The notes under the pieces are model-generated. The model was not told the DNA's origin. It ran no database searches and saw nothing but the letters and a program-made list of their open reading frames with translations. From NCBI RefSeq assembly GCF_013426895.1, contig NZ_AP023174.1, positions 434,001 to 498,000 on the forward strand: a stretch of DNA of 64,000 bases. The letters are read 5' to 3'. The stretch's first letter is position 1, and every line of letters starts with the position of its first letter. Origin of the DNA: Paraburkholderia largidicola (lineage in GTDB: Bacteria; Pseudomonadota; Gammaproteobacteria; Burkholderiales; Burkholderiaceae). The translations under genes were made by a program, and so were the position numbers. Positions 47,830 to 57,443 of the stretch are shown here, piece by piece.

Positions 47830-50800
47830 ATGATCTCTTTTCTATCGAAGCGGCTGCTGATCAATCTGGCGGTCGTCGCTGCTGCGGTCGGCGCGAACGC
47901 CTTCGTCGCGTACACGCAGATTTGCGGACAGCGCGACGCCGATGCGCGCACGGTCCGCTCGACGGCCATCCGCCAGAATCTGGAAGCCTATCGCGCGACG
48001 CTCGAAGACGGCCTCGACATGCTCGGGCGTTACGAGGCAACGGCCGAGCCCGCGTCCGCCAATGCCGTGCCCGCCATGTCGGCTTCGCTCGCGAAGATCG
48101 ACCGGGCGCTGCACGAGCAGCTGGCGAACCAGCCGAATGTCTCCGGCGCGCTCGCGCAGCTCACGTCCGACGGCTCGCGTCTGCAGCAGGACATTGCGCT
48201 CGCGCTCGCCAAAACCACTGCGCCGGAGCAGGACGGCTCGCGCGCCTGGGCCGCGCAGACCTATACGCGTCTCGGGATGGAAGTCGACCGGCTCGAAGCG
48301 CGGATGGACCAGTTGCGCGCCGAAGAAGACCTGGCACTGAAGGCGGCGCTCGATGCATCGATGCGCGATTCGCGCTACGCGATGCTGTTCCTGATCGTGA
48401 CGATGCTCGCGGGCAGCGGACTGCTGATCTACACATTCGGCGCGCGTGAAAACGTCGCGCGCGAAAAGCTGCGTATCGCGAAAGCGCTGCATCGGCACGA
48501 CGAGCGCTTTCGCGGGCTGTTCGAACAGCATCCCGTGCCGATGTACATTTTCGACCGCGATACGCTGCGCTTTCTCGCTGTCAACGCGGCGGCCGTGCAG
48601 CAATATGGCTATTCCGAGAGCGAATTCCTGGCGATGACCGTGCGCGCGATCCGCCCGCACGCCGAAGTGGCACGGCTCGAATCGCACTTGCAGCGCAGCG
48701 ACGTGGCGCCGGGCGGTCCGCGCACGATGGCGGGCATCTGGCATCACCGGCGCAAGGACGGCTCGCAGATCAGCGCCGACATCTCGTATCACGCGATGAC
48801 CTTCATGGGCCGGCCCGCGCTGTTCGTGCTCGCCGACGACGTCACCGAGCAGATCAACGCCGAAGCCGAAGCGCAGCGTTCGAACCAGATGCTGGAAACG
48901 GTGATCGACAACATCCCGCAGCGCATTTTCTGGAAAGACAAGGAGCTGCGCTATCTCGGCTGCAACATGGCCTTCGCGCGCGACGCGGGCCTCGCGTACC
49001 CGGAGCAGGTGATCGGCAAGCGCGACGAGGACATGCCGTGGCGCGCATTCGCCGACGATCTGCGCGGCCAGGATACGGAAGTGATGGCCTCCGGCGTGCC
49101 GAAGATGAACTACGAAACCGACATACTGATCGACGGCGTACATCGCACGACGGTGACGAGCAAGCTGCCGTTCACCGACAGCGACGGCCGCGTGATCGGC
49201 GTGCTCGGCTCATACACCGATATCACTGAGCGCAAGCGCGCGGACCTCGCGCTGCGCCTGCAAAGCCGCGCGCTCGACGCGAGCGTCAACGCGATTCTGA
49301 TTACGGCGCCGTCGAAGGAAGGCAATCTGATCGAGTACGTGAACCCGGCGTTCAAGCGCATTACGGGCTACGATCCGCAGGAAGTGATCGGCCAGGATTG
49401 CCGCCTGCTGCAGCGCGACGACCGCGATCAGGAAGGCATTGTCGGGATCCGCCAGGCGCTCGCGGCAAACCGCGAAGTGAGCGCGGTGCTGCGCAACTAT
49501 CGCAAGGACGGCGCGCTGTTCTGGAATCAGCTGTATATCGCGCCTGTGCCGGATGCCGATGGGCAGACCACGCATCACATCGCCGTCATCAACGACGTCA
49601 CGGCGCTGATCCGCTATCAGGAACAGCTCGAATATCAGGCGAACTACGACAGTCTCACGCGCCTGCCGAACCGCAATCTGCTGCGCGACCGGCTGCAGCA
49701 TGCGCTGATCGTCGCGCAGCGGCATCACAAGGGCGTGGCCGTCGTGTTCATCGATCTCGATGGCTTCAAGAACGTCAACGATAGCCTCGGGCATAGCGTC
49801 GGCGACAGGCTGCTGTCGGTGGTCGCGGACCGTCTCGCACGTTGCGCGCGGGCCAGCGACACGGTTGCGCGTCACGGCGGCGACGAGTTCGTGATCGTCA
49901 TGACGGATACCGTCGACGAGCAGTCGCTGATCGCGTGGATGGAGCGCGTGCGTGCGTCGATTTCGGAGCCGGTGTGGCTCGACGGCACGGAGTTGTATGT
50001 CGGCTGCAGCATGGGCGCGAGTCTGTTCCCGCAGGACGGTGACGACGCCGAAACGCTGATGAAGAAAGCCGACCTTGCGATGTACCGCGCGAAGGACATG
50101 GGCCGCAACACGTTCCAGTTCTATCAGCCGGAGATGAACGTGTCGGCGGGCGCGCGGCTGAATCTGGAGCGGCGTCTGCGCCGCGCGCTGCGCGACAACG
50201 AGTTCCTGTTGCATTACCAGCCGCAGGTCGATATCGAAACGGGGCAGGTGGTCGGCATGGAAGCGCTGGTGCGCTGGAGCGACCCGGAAGTCGGGCTGAT
50301 TCCGCCGTCGCAGTTCATCCCCGTTGCCGAGGAAAGCGGGCTGATCGGGCCGCTGTCGGAATGGGTGCTGCGCGAAGCGTGCCGCCAGAACAAGGCGTGG
50401 CAGGACGAAGGCTTGCCGGCTGCGCGCGTGTCGGTGAACCTGTCGGCGCGGCAGTTCCAGCAGCGCGATATCGCGAAGCTCGTGATGCAGGTGCTCGAAG
50501 AGACGGGGCTCGACCCGCAGTATCTCGAACTCGAACTGACCGAGAGCACCATCATGCGAAACGCGGAAGAGGCCGTGTCGATGCTCAACGAACTGCACGC
50601 ACTCGGCATTGGCCTGGCCATCGACGACTTCGGCACGGGTTATTCGAGCTTGAGCTATCTCAAGCGCTTTCCGGTGGATCGGTTGAAGATCGACAGGTCG
50701 TTCGTGTCGGATATCGGCGAATCGTCGGACGACGAGACGATCACGTCCGCGATCATTGCGCTCGCACATTCGCTGAATCTGCAGGTGATTGCGGAAGGGG

Positions 50801-50952
50801 TGGAGACGTCGACGCAGCTCGACTTCCTCAAGGAGCGCGCCTGCGACGAGATGCAGGGCTACTTCTTCGCGAAGCCGATGCCGCACGATGCGATTCCCGG
50901 CATGCTGCAGCGGGGCGCCGAGAACGCAGCGGTCATTGCTGCTAACGCCTGA
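47830..50952 (+). CDS. Membrane PAS-GGDEF-EAL cyclic-di-GMP protein
   Basis: 1040-aa inner-membrane signalling protein. Two TM helices (about 10-30 and 178-198) bracket a periplasmic helical sensor. Three PAS domains follow (starting near 'FDRDTLRFLAVNAAA', 'IDNIPQRIFWKDKE' and 'NAILITAPSKEGNLIEYV'), then GGDEF with intact 'RHGGDEF' (about 682) and inhibitory I-site 'RASD' five residues before it, and an EAL domain with 'EALVRW', 'LTESTIM' and 'DDFGTGYSSL'. Both catalytic signatures are complete, so it could make and degrade c-di-GMP. Start 47830 (MISFLSKRLL) is preferred over an in-frame ATG at 47755. Monocistronic. Confidence 0.9.
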   Translation: MISFLSKRLLINLAVVAAAVGANAFVAYTQICGQRDADARTVRSTAIRQNLEAYRATLEDGLDMLGRYEATAEPASANAVPAMSASLAKIDRALHEQLANQPNVSGALAQLTSDGSRLQQDIALALAKTTAPEQDGSRAWAAQTYTRLGMEVDRLEARMDQLRAEEDLALKAALDASMRDSRYAMLFLIVTMLAGSGLLIYTFGARENVAREKLRIAKALHRHDERFRGLFEQHPVPMYIFDRDTLRFLAVNAAAVQQYGYSESEFLAMTVRAIRPHAEVARLESHLQRSDVAPGGPRTMAGIWHHRRKDGSQISADISYHAMTFMGRPALFVLADDVTEQINAEAEAQRSNQMLETVIDNIPQRIFWKDKELRYLGCNMAFARDAGLAYPEQVIGKRDEDMPWRAFADDLRGQDTEVMASGVPKMNYETDILIDGVHRTTVTSKLPFTDSDGRVIGVLGSYTDITERKRADLALRLQSRALDASVNAILITAPSKEGNLIEYVNPAFKRITGYDPQEVIGQDCRLLQRDDRDQEGIVGIRQALAANREVSAVLRNYRKDGALFWNQLYIAPVPDADGQTTHHIAVINDVTALIRYQEQLEYQANYDSLTRLPNRNLLRDRLQHALIVAQRHHKGVAVVFIDLDGFKNVNDSLGHSVGDRLLSVVADRLARCARASDTVARHGGDEFVIVMTDTVDEQSLIAWMERVRASISEPVWLDGTELYVGCSMGASLFPQDGDDAETLMKKADLAMYRAKDMGRNTFQFYQPEMNVSAGARLNLERRLRRALRDNEFLLHYQPQVDIETGQVVGMEALVRWSDPEVGLIPPSQFIPVAEESGLIGPLSEWVLREACRQNKAWQDEGLPAARVSVNLSARQFQQRDIAKLVMQVLEETGLDPQYLELELTESTIMRNAEEAVSMLNELHALGIGLAIDDFGTGYSSLSYLKRFPVDRLKIDRSFVSDIGESSDDETITSAIIALAHSLNLQVIAEGVETSTQLDFLKERACDEMQGYFFAKPMPHDAIPGMLQRGAENAAVIAANA

Positions 50953-51015
50953 TCGTCAGGCATTTCACGTTGGAACATTCAAGGCCGCGCCCTGCGTGGG
51001 CACGGCACGCCGGCT

Positions 51016-51411
51016 TCAGTCCAGTTCCGGCAAGGCGCGCGGGCGGCGGTCGCTGTCCGTCGCGACGTAGGTGAGGGTCGCTTCCGTCACTTTTACCGTT
51101 TCTTCCGAGAGGCTCATGCGCTGCGCGTAGACCTCGACGGCGACCGTTACCGAGGTGTTGCCCGTCTTCACGATATCCGCGTAAAAGCTCAGCAGATCGC
51201 CGACGAACACCGGCTGCTTGAACACGAACGAGTTGACGGCGATGGTTGCAACGCGGCCGTTCGCGCGGCGGCTTGCGGGAATCGAGCCGGCGATGTCGAC
51301 TTGCGCCATGATCCAGCCGCCGAACACATCGCCATGGACGTTCGCATCCGACGGTTGCGGGACGACGCGCAGCGCGCACGGTTTCTGCGGGAGATTGAGA
51401 GTCTGGGTCAT
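51016..51411 (-). CDS. Acyl-CoA thioesterase (hotdog fold, YciA-like)
   Basis: 131-aa hotdog thioesterase that hydrolyses acyl-CoA to free acid and CoA. Core 'RVVPQPSDANVHGDVFGGWIMAQVDIAGSIPA' carries the conserved Asn/His-Gly-Asp region and helix; 'AVNSFVFKQPVFVGDLLSFYADI' is the second family block. An ATG 12 bp further upstream (51423) is also possible; neither has a strong Shine-Dalgarno. It is convergent with the c-di-GMP gene and divergent from the ABC exporter. Confidence 0.9.
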   Translation of the reverse strand: MTQTLNLPQKPCALRVVPQPSDANVHGDVFGGWIMAQVDIAGSIPASRRANGRVATIAVNSFVFKQPVFVGDLLSFYADIVKTGNTSVTVAVEVYAQRMSLSEETVKVTEATLTYVATDSDRRPRALPELD

Positions 51412-51679
51412 CGGGTCATCCATGAATTCAGTTGAGCCGACAGGGATGGCGCTCGCGACGACGGCATGACCGGGAAGACCAGTGTCAGCGCGGCGAAAGC
51501 GGCGCCAGCCGGCTTCTGCGACAATATTGCCAGATCAGGAATTGTACGGGAAAGCGCACGGTGGAACTTATTGCCAGCGTGTCGCGTTCGGAATGCTGTT
51601 CGGTTCGTCGAACGCACTTGCCCGTCACGTTCCCCACGAGTCACGCGTCAAGCGTGCTGGCTTTCCCCACAATAGAACC

Positions 51680-53569
51680 ATGCGTCGCTATTCCGCTTCG
51701 TCCGAACCGTCGCCGATTTCGAATCAGCCGCGCAACGACTGGCAAACCATCGTCTCGCTGCTGCCGTACCTCGCGACCTACAAGTGGCGCGTGGTGTTCG
51801 CGCTCAGCTGCCTGATTGGCGCGAAGGTTGCCAATCTCGGCGTGCCGATCGTGATGAAGCGCATCGTCGACAGTCTTGCTTCCGTGCAGCACCTGACGGC
51901 GCTCGGCCGCGCGACGAATGCACCGGCCGTCGTGCTGCTGGGCGGCGTGGGGCTGCTGGTGGTGGCATATGCCGTCGTGCGTCTGTCCACTTCGCTCTTC
52001 ACCGAGCTGCGCGAAATCCTCTTCTCGAAGGTGACAGAAAGCGCGGTGCGTCAACTGGCGCTGAAAGTGTTCCGGCATCTGCATGCGCTGTCGCTGCGCT
52101 TTCATCTGGAGCGGCAGACGGGCGGCATGTCGCGCGATATCGAACGCGGCACGCGCGGCATCACGCAACTGATTTCGTATTCGCTCTACAGCATTCTGCC
52201 GACGCTCGTCGAAGTCGGCCTCGTGCTCGGTTTCTTCGTCGTCAAATACGAGGCGTACTACGCGATCGTCACGTTCATCGCGCTGGCTGCGTACATCACG
52301 TTCACAGTAAAGGTGACCGAGTGGCGTACGCATTTTCGCCGCACGATGAATGAGCTCGATTCGAACGCGAATTCGCGCGCCATCGATTCCTTGCTGAACT
52401 ACGAGACGGTCAAGTACTTCAACAACGAAGAGTGGGAAGCGCAGCGTTACGACGAGAACCTGAAGCGCTATCGCGCGGCGGCGATCAAGTCGCAGAACTC
52501 GCTGTCGGCGCTGAACTTCGGGCAACAGGCGATCATCGGCACCGGGCTCGTGTTTATTCTCTGGCGTGCGACGCAGGGCGTGATGGCAGGGCGGCTGACG
52601 CTCGGCGATCTCGTGCTGATCAACACGTTCATGCTGCAGCTTTATATTCCGCTGAATTTTCTTGGCGTCGTGTATCGCGAGCTGAAGCAGAGCCTTACCG
52701 ATATGGACCGGATGTTCACGCTGCTCGGCGCGGCGCGCGAAGTGCCCGATGCGGTCAATGCGTTGCCGCTCGTCGTGCGCGGCGCGCAGGTGAGCTTCGA
52801 GCATGTGAACTTCGCGTACGAGCCAGCGCGGCAGATCTTGCATGACGTGAGCTTCACGATTGCCGCGGGCACGACGACGGCTGTGGTTGGTCACAGCGGA
52901 TCGGGCAAATCGACGCTCGCGCGGCTGCTGTTTCGCTTCTACGATCTGGATCGTGCGACGGGTGGCGCGATTCGCATCGACGGGCAGGATATTCGCGATG
53001 TGACGCAGGATTCGCTGCGCGCGTCGATCGGTATCGTGCCGCAGGATACGGTGCTGTTCAACGACACGATCTACTACAACATCGCGTATGGCAGGCCCTC
53101 GGCGACGCGCGACGAAGTGATCGCGGCGGCGCGCGCGGCGCATATTCACGAGTTCATCGAGAGCTTGCCCAAGGGGTATGACACGCCTGTCGGCGAGCGT
53201 GGGTTGAAGCTTTCGGGTGGGGAGAAGCAGCGTGTTGCGATTGCGCGGACCGTGCTGAAGAATCCGCCTGTGCTGCTGTTCGATGAAGCGACTTCCGCGC
53301 TTGATTCGCGGTCGGAGCGTGCTATCCAGCACGAACTGGATCAGATTGCTCGCGAGCGGACGACGTTGATTATTGCGCATCGGCTGTCGACGGTCGTGCA
53401 TGCGGAGCAGATTATCGTGATGGATAAGGGGCGCATTGTCGAGCGTGGCACTTTCGGGGAGCTTATTCTCGTTGGTGGGTTGTTTGCCCAGATGTGGGCC
53501 TTGCAGCAGGAGCGTGCTGCGCACGCGGAAGAGGTTTTGGATTTGCCCGGCAATGGGGCAGGGGGTTGA
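51680..53569 (+). CDS. Atm1/HMT1-type half ABC exporter
   Basis: 629-aa ABCB-type half transporter: five or six TM helices (about 20-320), then a nucleotide-binding domain with Walker A '[14 protein letters not shown]' (about 404), signature 'LSGGEKQR' (about 511) and Walker B '[12 protein letters not shown]' (about 531). 'INYETVKYF'-like text ('[13 protein letters not shown]') in the TM domain is the mark of the Atm1/HMT1 glutathione-metal exporter group. Start 51680 (MRRYSASS) gives the usual length. The 3' end drifts to G/T-ending codons and the next 50 bp (53581-53630) are 38 G+T as it meets repeat copy C. Confidence 0.92.
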   Translation: MRRYSASSEPSPISNQPRNDWQTIVSLLPYLATYKWRVVFALSCLIGAKVANLGVPIVMKRIVDSLASVQHLTALGRATNAPAVVLLGGVGLLVVAYAVVRLSTSLFTELREILFSKVTESAVRQLALKVFRHLHALSLRFHLERQTGGMSRDIERGTRGITQLISYSLYSILPTLVEVGLVLGFFVVKYEAYYAIVTFIALAAYITFTVKVTEWRTHFRRTMNELDSNANSRAIDSLLNYETVKYFNNEEWEAQRYDENLKRYRAAAIKSQNSLSALNFGQQAIIGTGLVFILWRATQGVMAGRLTLGDLVLINTFMLQLYIPLNFLGVVYRELKQSLTDMDRMFTLLGAAREVPDAVNALPLVVRGAQVSFEHVNFAYEPARQILHDVSFTIAAGTTTAVVGHSGSGKSTLARLLFRFYDLDRATGGAIRIDGQDIRDVTQDSLRASIGIVPQDTVLFNDTIYYNIAYGRPSATRDEVIAAARAAHIHEFIESLPKGYDTPVGERGLKLSGGEKQRVAIARTVLKNPPVLLFDEATSALDSRSERAIQHELDQIARERTTLIIAHRLSTVVHAEQIIVMDKGRIVERGTFGELILVGGLFAQMWALQQERAAHAEEVLDLPGNGAGG

Positions 53570-53576
53570 GGGGTTT

Positions 53577-53719
53577 GTCTGCGACGCTATGGGGCTTGTT
53601 GCTTGTTGCTTGTTGCTTGTTGCTTGTCGCTGGCATCCGCGTTTTGTTAGCGTGCTTCAGGCGTTGCCCCTGTGCGGGGCGGCACCTACTTTTCTTTGCC
53701 GCCGCAAAGAAAAGTAGGC
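53577..53719. repeat. Large repeat element copy C, left part (split by IS30)
   Basis: An outer motif GTCTGCGACGCT (53577-53588) whose complement is at 55408-55419, then a 7-bp tandem array, then the core end CTGGCATCCGCG from 53630, the GCCCC/GGGGC hairpin and the 15-bp-stem hairpin (53685-53718). The element is cut one base after that hairpin by an IS30-family insertion and resumes at 54818. Confidence 0.88.
53594..53628 (+). repeat. GCTTGTT heptamer array
   Basis: Four perfect and one near-perfect (last base C) tandem copies of GCTTGTT, immediately outside the core end of repeat copy C. The unit is 7 bp, so slippage would not keep a reading frame; it is non-coding here. Confidence 0.92.
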
Positions 53720-54817
53720 GAGTTCTCAAGTTTGAAGTGCAACACCCCGCCTCATATAAGGTGTTGCTATGGAAAAACGATACCAACAACTCCAGCCTGA
53801 AGAGCGGCTGACGATTGCCAGCCAGCATCTGCAGGGTTCAAGCATACGGGCCATGGCCCGTATGCTTGGGCGCTCACCTGCAAGGGTGAGTCGCGAACTG
53901 GCTCGCAACTGCGGGCCTGACCGCTATGCTTCGGTGCCGGCCCAGGCGTTAAGCGTGGCGCGACGTGTGGCTGGCCGGCGCCCCGCCAAGCTCGATCCGC
54001 AGGGTGTTACATGGCGCATCGTCCTCACGCTGCTGGACTGGAAATGGTCGCCTCAGCAGATATCAGGTACGCTCAAACGTATGCACCCGAATGATTCGTC
54101 CCAGCGGGTCTCGCATGAGACCATCTATACGGCTATCTACGCTCGTCCGTATGGGGAACTGCGTCGCCAGCTCGTCGCCTGTCTGCGCCACCATCGCAGC
54201 GATCGCATGCCGCGAAGTCGAGGCACAGACCGGCGCGGTCAGATTCCAGATATGGTCAGCATTCATGTGCGCCCACCCGAGGTGGACGACCGCGTGATGC
54301 CGGGCCACTGGGAAGGCGACTTCATCAAGGGTGCAAACAATGCCTCTTCCGTGGGCGTGCTGGTCGAACGCTCCAGCCGCCTTGTGCTGCTTGCCCGCAT
54401 GGACGATGCGACAGCTGCCTCGGCACTCGCGGGCTTCTCCGCCAAACTGAATTCCATCGCTGCGCCGCTGCGACAGAGCTTCACGTACGACCAGGGCAAG
54501 GAAATGGCCTGCCACCAGGAGCTCGCGGCCGCGACCGGTGTGAAGGTCTATTTCTGCGACCCTCACAGCCCCTGGCAGCGTGGCACGTGCGAGAACACCA
54601 ATGGTCTGCTACGCCAGTATCTGCCCAAGGGCACGGATCTCTCGGTCTACAGCCAGGACGACCTTGATGACATCGCTGACAGCCTCAACAGCCGGCCACG
54701 TGCCACACACGCTTTCCACTCGCCGTTCGAAGTCTTCGCCACCATGCTTGCACTTGCTTCTCAACCTGATAATTCCGTTCACTAGGCATTGTGTTGCGCT
54801 TCACATTTGAAACCGCC
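53720..54817 (+). mobile_element. IS30-family insertion sequence, complete
   Basis: A 1098-bp element inserted in repeat copy C. The ends match imperfectly as inverted repeats; both contain TTTGAAG/GTGAAG followed by GCAACAC (left 53731-53748, right in complement). AGGC occurs on each side (53716-53719 and 54818-54821), and joining the flanks rebuilds the uninterrupted sequence seen in copies A and B, so AGGC (or GGC) is the target duplication. One intact transposase fills it. Confidence 0.92.
53769..54785 (+). CDS. IS30-family transposase
   Basis: 338-aa DDE transposase with an N-terminal HTH ('LTIASQHLQGSSIRAMARMLGRSPARVSREL') and the IS30 catalytic core: D in 'GHWEGDFIKG', D in 'FTYDQGKEM' and E in 'CENTNGLLRQYLPKGTDL'. 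Length and order match full-size family members, with no frameshift, so it should be active. Start ATG 53769 lies 49 bp inside the element. Confidence 0.94.
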   Translation: MEKRYQQLQPEERLTIASQHLQGSSIRAMARMLGRSPARVSRELARNCGPDRYASVPAQALSVARRVAGRRPAKLDPQGVTWRIVLTLLDWKWSPQQISGTLKRMHPNDSSQRVSHETIYTAIYARPYGELRRQLVACLRHHRSDRMPRSRGTDRRGQIPDMVSIHVRPPEVDDRVMPGHWEGDFIKGANNASSVGVLVERSSRLVLLARMDDATAASALAGFSAKLNSIAAPLRQSFTYDQGKEMACHQELAAATGVKVYFCDPHSPWQRGTCENTNGLLRQYLPKGTDLSVYSQDDLDDIADSLNSRPRATHAFHSPFEVFATMLALASQPDNSVH

Positions 54818-55419
54818 AGGCAAAAGAAAGCGGCTAACACCGCCAGTGCTTGTGTTTGCCTGAGGGCCCCCATAGGGTCTTACGCTTCAACCGGCAACGC
54901 GCCAGTCCGCGCCCGTTGCCAACGTCCTCTCTGTACGCCTCACCCGCTCCACGCGCCCGCATTACAGCATGCCGTGCCAGATAGTCCACGGCCGCACAGG
55001 TGGCAAACTGTGTGTAGGCCGTTGTACTCCGCACGCCTCACTTCGGGCTAGTAGCGCACGCGTTCCACCCAATAAGAGCGCCGAGCCATACGACGGGACA
55101 ACCTGCACACAGTTTGCCACCTGGGCGGCACATACCACTCGCTGCCGCTTGCTTGAGTACGGGTATTCGAAGTGGGTGAGGCGTTCATTCGGAGCGCTGG
55201 CAACGGACACCGACCAGGGCATTCCCGTGTGAAGTATGGGGACGTTGGGGGCCCGTGGATAGGAATACGTGCTGGCGGTGTGAGCCGCTTTCTTTTGCCT
55301 ACTTTTCTTTGCGGCGGCAAAGAAAAGTAGGTGCCGCCCCGCACAGGGGCGACGCGTGAAGCACGCTAACAAAACGCGGATGCCAGCGCAAACACAAGCA
55401 AACCACCAGCGTCGCAGAC
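54818..55419. repeat. Large repeat element copy C, right part, inverted interior
   Basis: Continues copy C after the IS. Its left-hand variable block (54965-54989) matches the right-arm block of copies A and B, while TCGCTGCCGC (55139-55148) on the right is the complement of their left-arm marker. The 85-bp centre also matches A and B only when reversed. Copy C thus lies in the opposite orientation. Right hairpin 55298-55331, core end CGCGGATGCCAG to 55386, outer motif AGCGTCGCAGAC 55408-55419. Confidence 0.88.
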
Positions 55420-55426
55420 AAGAAAC

Positions 55427-56137
55427 CTACACGCTTATCAGCTTATCGAGCGCCTCGAGCTGCGCGGGAGTCCCAACGTTCTCCCACAACCCCGTATAAA
55501 GCTCTCCAGTGGCGCGCCTCTGCGCAATCACCTCGCGATAATACGGCGTAAGCGCCCGCCGCGCGCCCGGCGCGAGATCCCGAAACATCCGCGTGTCGTA
55601 AAGCCCGATGCTTCCAAACGTACACCGAGGTCCGCCGTCAAGCGCCAACAGCCCATCGCCGCGCAGAACGAAATCCCCCTCAGGATGAAACGAAGGATTC
55701 GGCACCATCACAAGATGCATCCCAGGCAAATCAGCGGCAGCAAGACGTGCCCCCGGCCCGCGCAGCGTCGAATAATCAAAATCCGCGTACACATCGCCCG
55801 CGACGGCCACGAACACCTCAGGCCTGCCCGAGTCCTCCAGTAACGGCAACGCCTTGGCAATCCCGCCCGCCGTCTCAAGCGCTTCATGCTCCGCGGAATA
55901 ACGCAACTCGACACCAAACCGCGAGCCATCGCCCAACGCATCCTCGATCTGCGCGCCGAGCCAGGCATGATTGACGACAATCGTCGTGAACCCCGCGCTC
56001 GCCAGCCGTTCGATCTGCCATTCAATCAGCGGCTTGCCGCCCACTTTCAGGAGCGGCTTCGGACACGTGTCCGTCAGCGGCCGCATCCGGTCGCCGCGCC
56101 CGGCGGCAAAGATCATCGCTTTGTTCAAATTCTTCAC
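55427..56137 (-). CDS. murU: N-acetylmuramate alpha-1-phosphate uridylyltransferase MurU
   Basis: 236-aa nucleotidyltransferase with the Rossmann-type signature 'MIFAAGRGDRMRPLTDTCPKPLLKVGGKPLIEW' and 'AVAGDVYADFD' metal site. With AmgK it forms the cell-wall recycling shortcut that makes UDP-MurNAc without de novo synthesis. Starts 3 bp after the amgK stop. Its 3' end faces repeat copy C, and the + strand there is A+C-rich (44 of 60 in 55381-55440). Confidence 0.88.
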   Translation of the reverse strand: MKNLNKAMIFAAGRGDRMRPLTDTCPKPLLKVGGKPLIEWQIERLASAGFTTIVVNHAWLGAQIEDALGDGSRFGVELRYSAEHEALETAGGIAKALPLLEDSGRPEVFVAVAGDVYADFDYSTLRGPGARLAAADLPGMHLVMVPNPSFHPEGDFVLRGDGLLALDGGPRCTFGSIGLYDTRMFRDLAPGARRALTPYYREVIAQRRATGELYTGLWENVGTPAQLEALDKLISV

Positions 56138-56140
56138 CCG

Positions 56141-57217
56141 TCAGAACGTGTAGCCGACATCGACGGCGCGGCCTTCGAGGTCGTCGAGCAGCCTGGCGAA
56201 CGGCACGAGCGGCCGGTAACGCTCGCACACCTTCCGTGCATAGCCGATGAAACGCGGCAGATCCGCCATGTAGTGCGGCTTGCTATCGCGATAGTTGATC
56301 CGGCAGAACAGGCCCAGCACCTTGATATGCCGTTGCAGCCCCATCCATTCGAGCTGTCGATAGAACTCGCCGAAGTCTTCATCGACGGGCAGTCCCGCCT
56401 TTTTCGCACGCTCCCAGTAGTACACGAAGCAGTCCAGCTCGAACTCTTCGTCCCAACCGATGAACGCGTCGCGCAGCAGCGACGCCACGTCATACGTGAT
56501 CGGGCCGTACACCGCGTCCTGGAAGTCGAGCACGCCGGGATTCGGACTGGCGATCATCAGATTGCGCGGCATGAAATCGCGCAGCATGAACACCTGCGGC
56601 TGCGCCCGCGCGCTCGCGATCAGCAGCGCGAACGTGCGATCGAGCACGCCGCGCGCTTTCTCATCCACCTCCTGCCCGAGATGCCGGCCGATGAACCATT
56701 CCGGCATCAGCTCCATCTCGCGCTGCAGGAAGGCTTCGTCGAACGGCGGCAGCACGTCGTCGCGCGAGGCGAGCTGCCAGCGGATCAGCGCATCGAGCGC
56801 GTCGCGCATCAGTTTTCTGGCATCGGCGGGACTGCTCTGCTTCAGCGTCGACAGATACGACTGCGTGCCGAGATCGGTGACGAGCATGAAGCCCGCATCG
56901 AGATCCACTTCGAGCACGCGCGGCACGTGGACCCCCGCGTCGGCCAGCAAACCCGCCACCTGCACGAATTCGCGGCATTTTTCGGGCGGCGGCGCATCGA
57001 CGGCGATCACCGTCGCGCCGCCGGCGACAAGCTCCGCGCCGCTGCCCGCGAGGCGGAAGTAGCGGCGAAAGCTGGCGTCGGCGGAAGCGGGCTTCAGCGT
57101 GGCGAGGTCAAGGCCATAGCGGCCGGCGTGGGTTTGCAGCCAGGCGCCGAGAAGCTCGAGCCGGGCGTCCGCCGTGGAAGAAGCGGATGTAAGGGAAGAT
57201 ACGGGGGGAAGCGTCAT
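56141..57217 (-). CDS. amgK: N-acetylmuramate/N-acetylglucosamine kinase AmgK
   Basis: 358-aa aminoglycoside-phosphotransferase-fold kinase that phosphorylates the anomeric hydroxyl of MurNAc. 'ADASFRRYFRLAG' is the glycine-loop equivalent, 'FMLRDFMPRNLMI' the catalytic HxD-like loop (here RDFMPRN) and 'GVLDFQDAVYGPITYDVASLLRDAF' the metal-binding DFQD. Start 57217 (MTLPPVSS) is chosen; the frame stays open far upstream but without homology. Paired with murU and divergent from lptD, as in Pseudomonas. Confidence 0.88.
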   Translation of the reverse strand: MTLPPVSSLTSASSTADARLELLGAWLQTHAGRYGLDLATLKPASADASFRRYFRLAGSGAELVAGGATVIAVDAPPPEKCREFVQVAGLLADAGVHVPRVLEVDLDAGFMLVTDLGTQSYLSTLKQSSPADARKLMRDALDALIRWQLASRDDVLPPFDEAFLQREMELMPEWFIGRHLGQEVDEKARGVLDRTFALLIASARAQPQVFMLRDFMPRNLMIASPNPGVLDFQDAVYGPITYDVASLLRDAFIGWDEEFELDCFVYYWERAKKAGLPVDEDFGEFYRQLEWMGLQRHIKVLGLFCRINYRDSKPHYMADLPRFIGYARKVCERYRPLVPFARLLDDLEGRAVDVGYTF

Positions 57218-57443
57218 GAAAAGCCGGAGACAAAATCGGGGTGGGCAACGTCTTGCCATATAATACCCCACGACTTTTTTGACGCGACTCGCGTCAGTTC
57301 TCGCGCATCTCGTCGGATCGCCCGCCTTACCGCTGCATGAATCGTCAAAAGTTGTGCATTCGATGCCCGATTGCACAGGCGGCAACTCGTGACTGATGAC
57401 CGGGCAAATGAACTGACAGCAGGGCCGATACGCCAAACGATAC

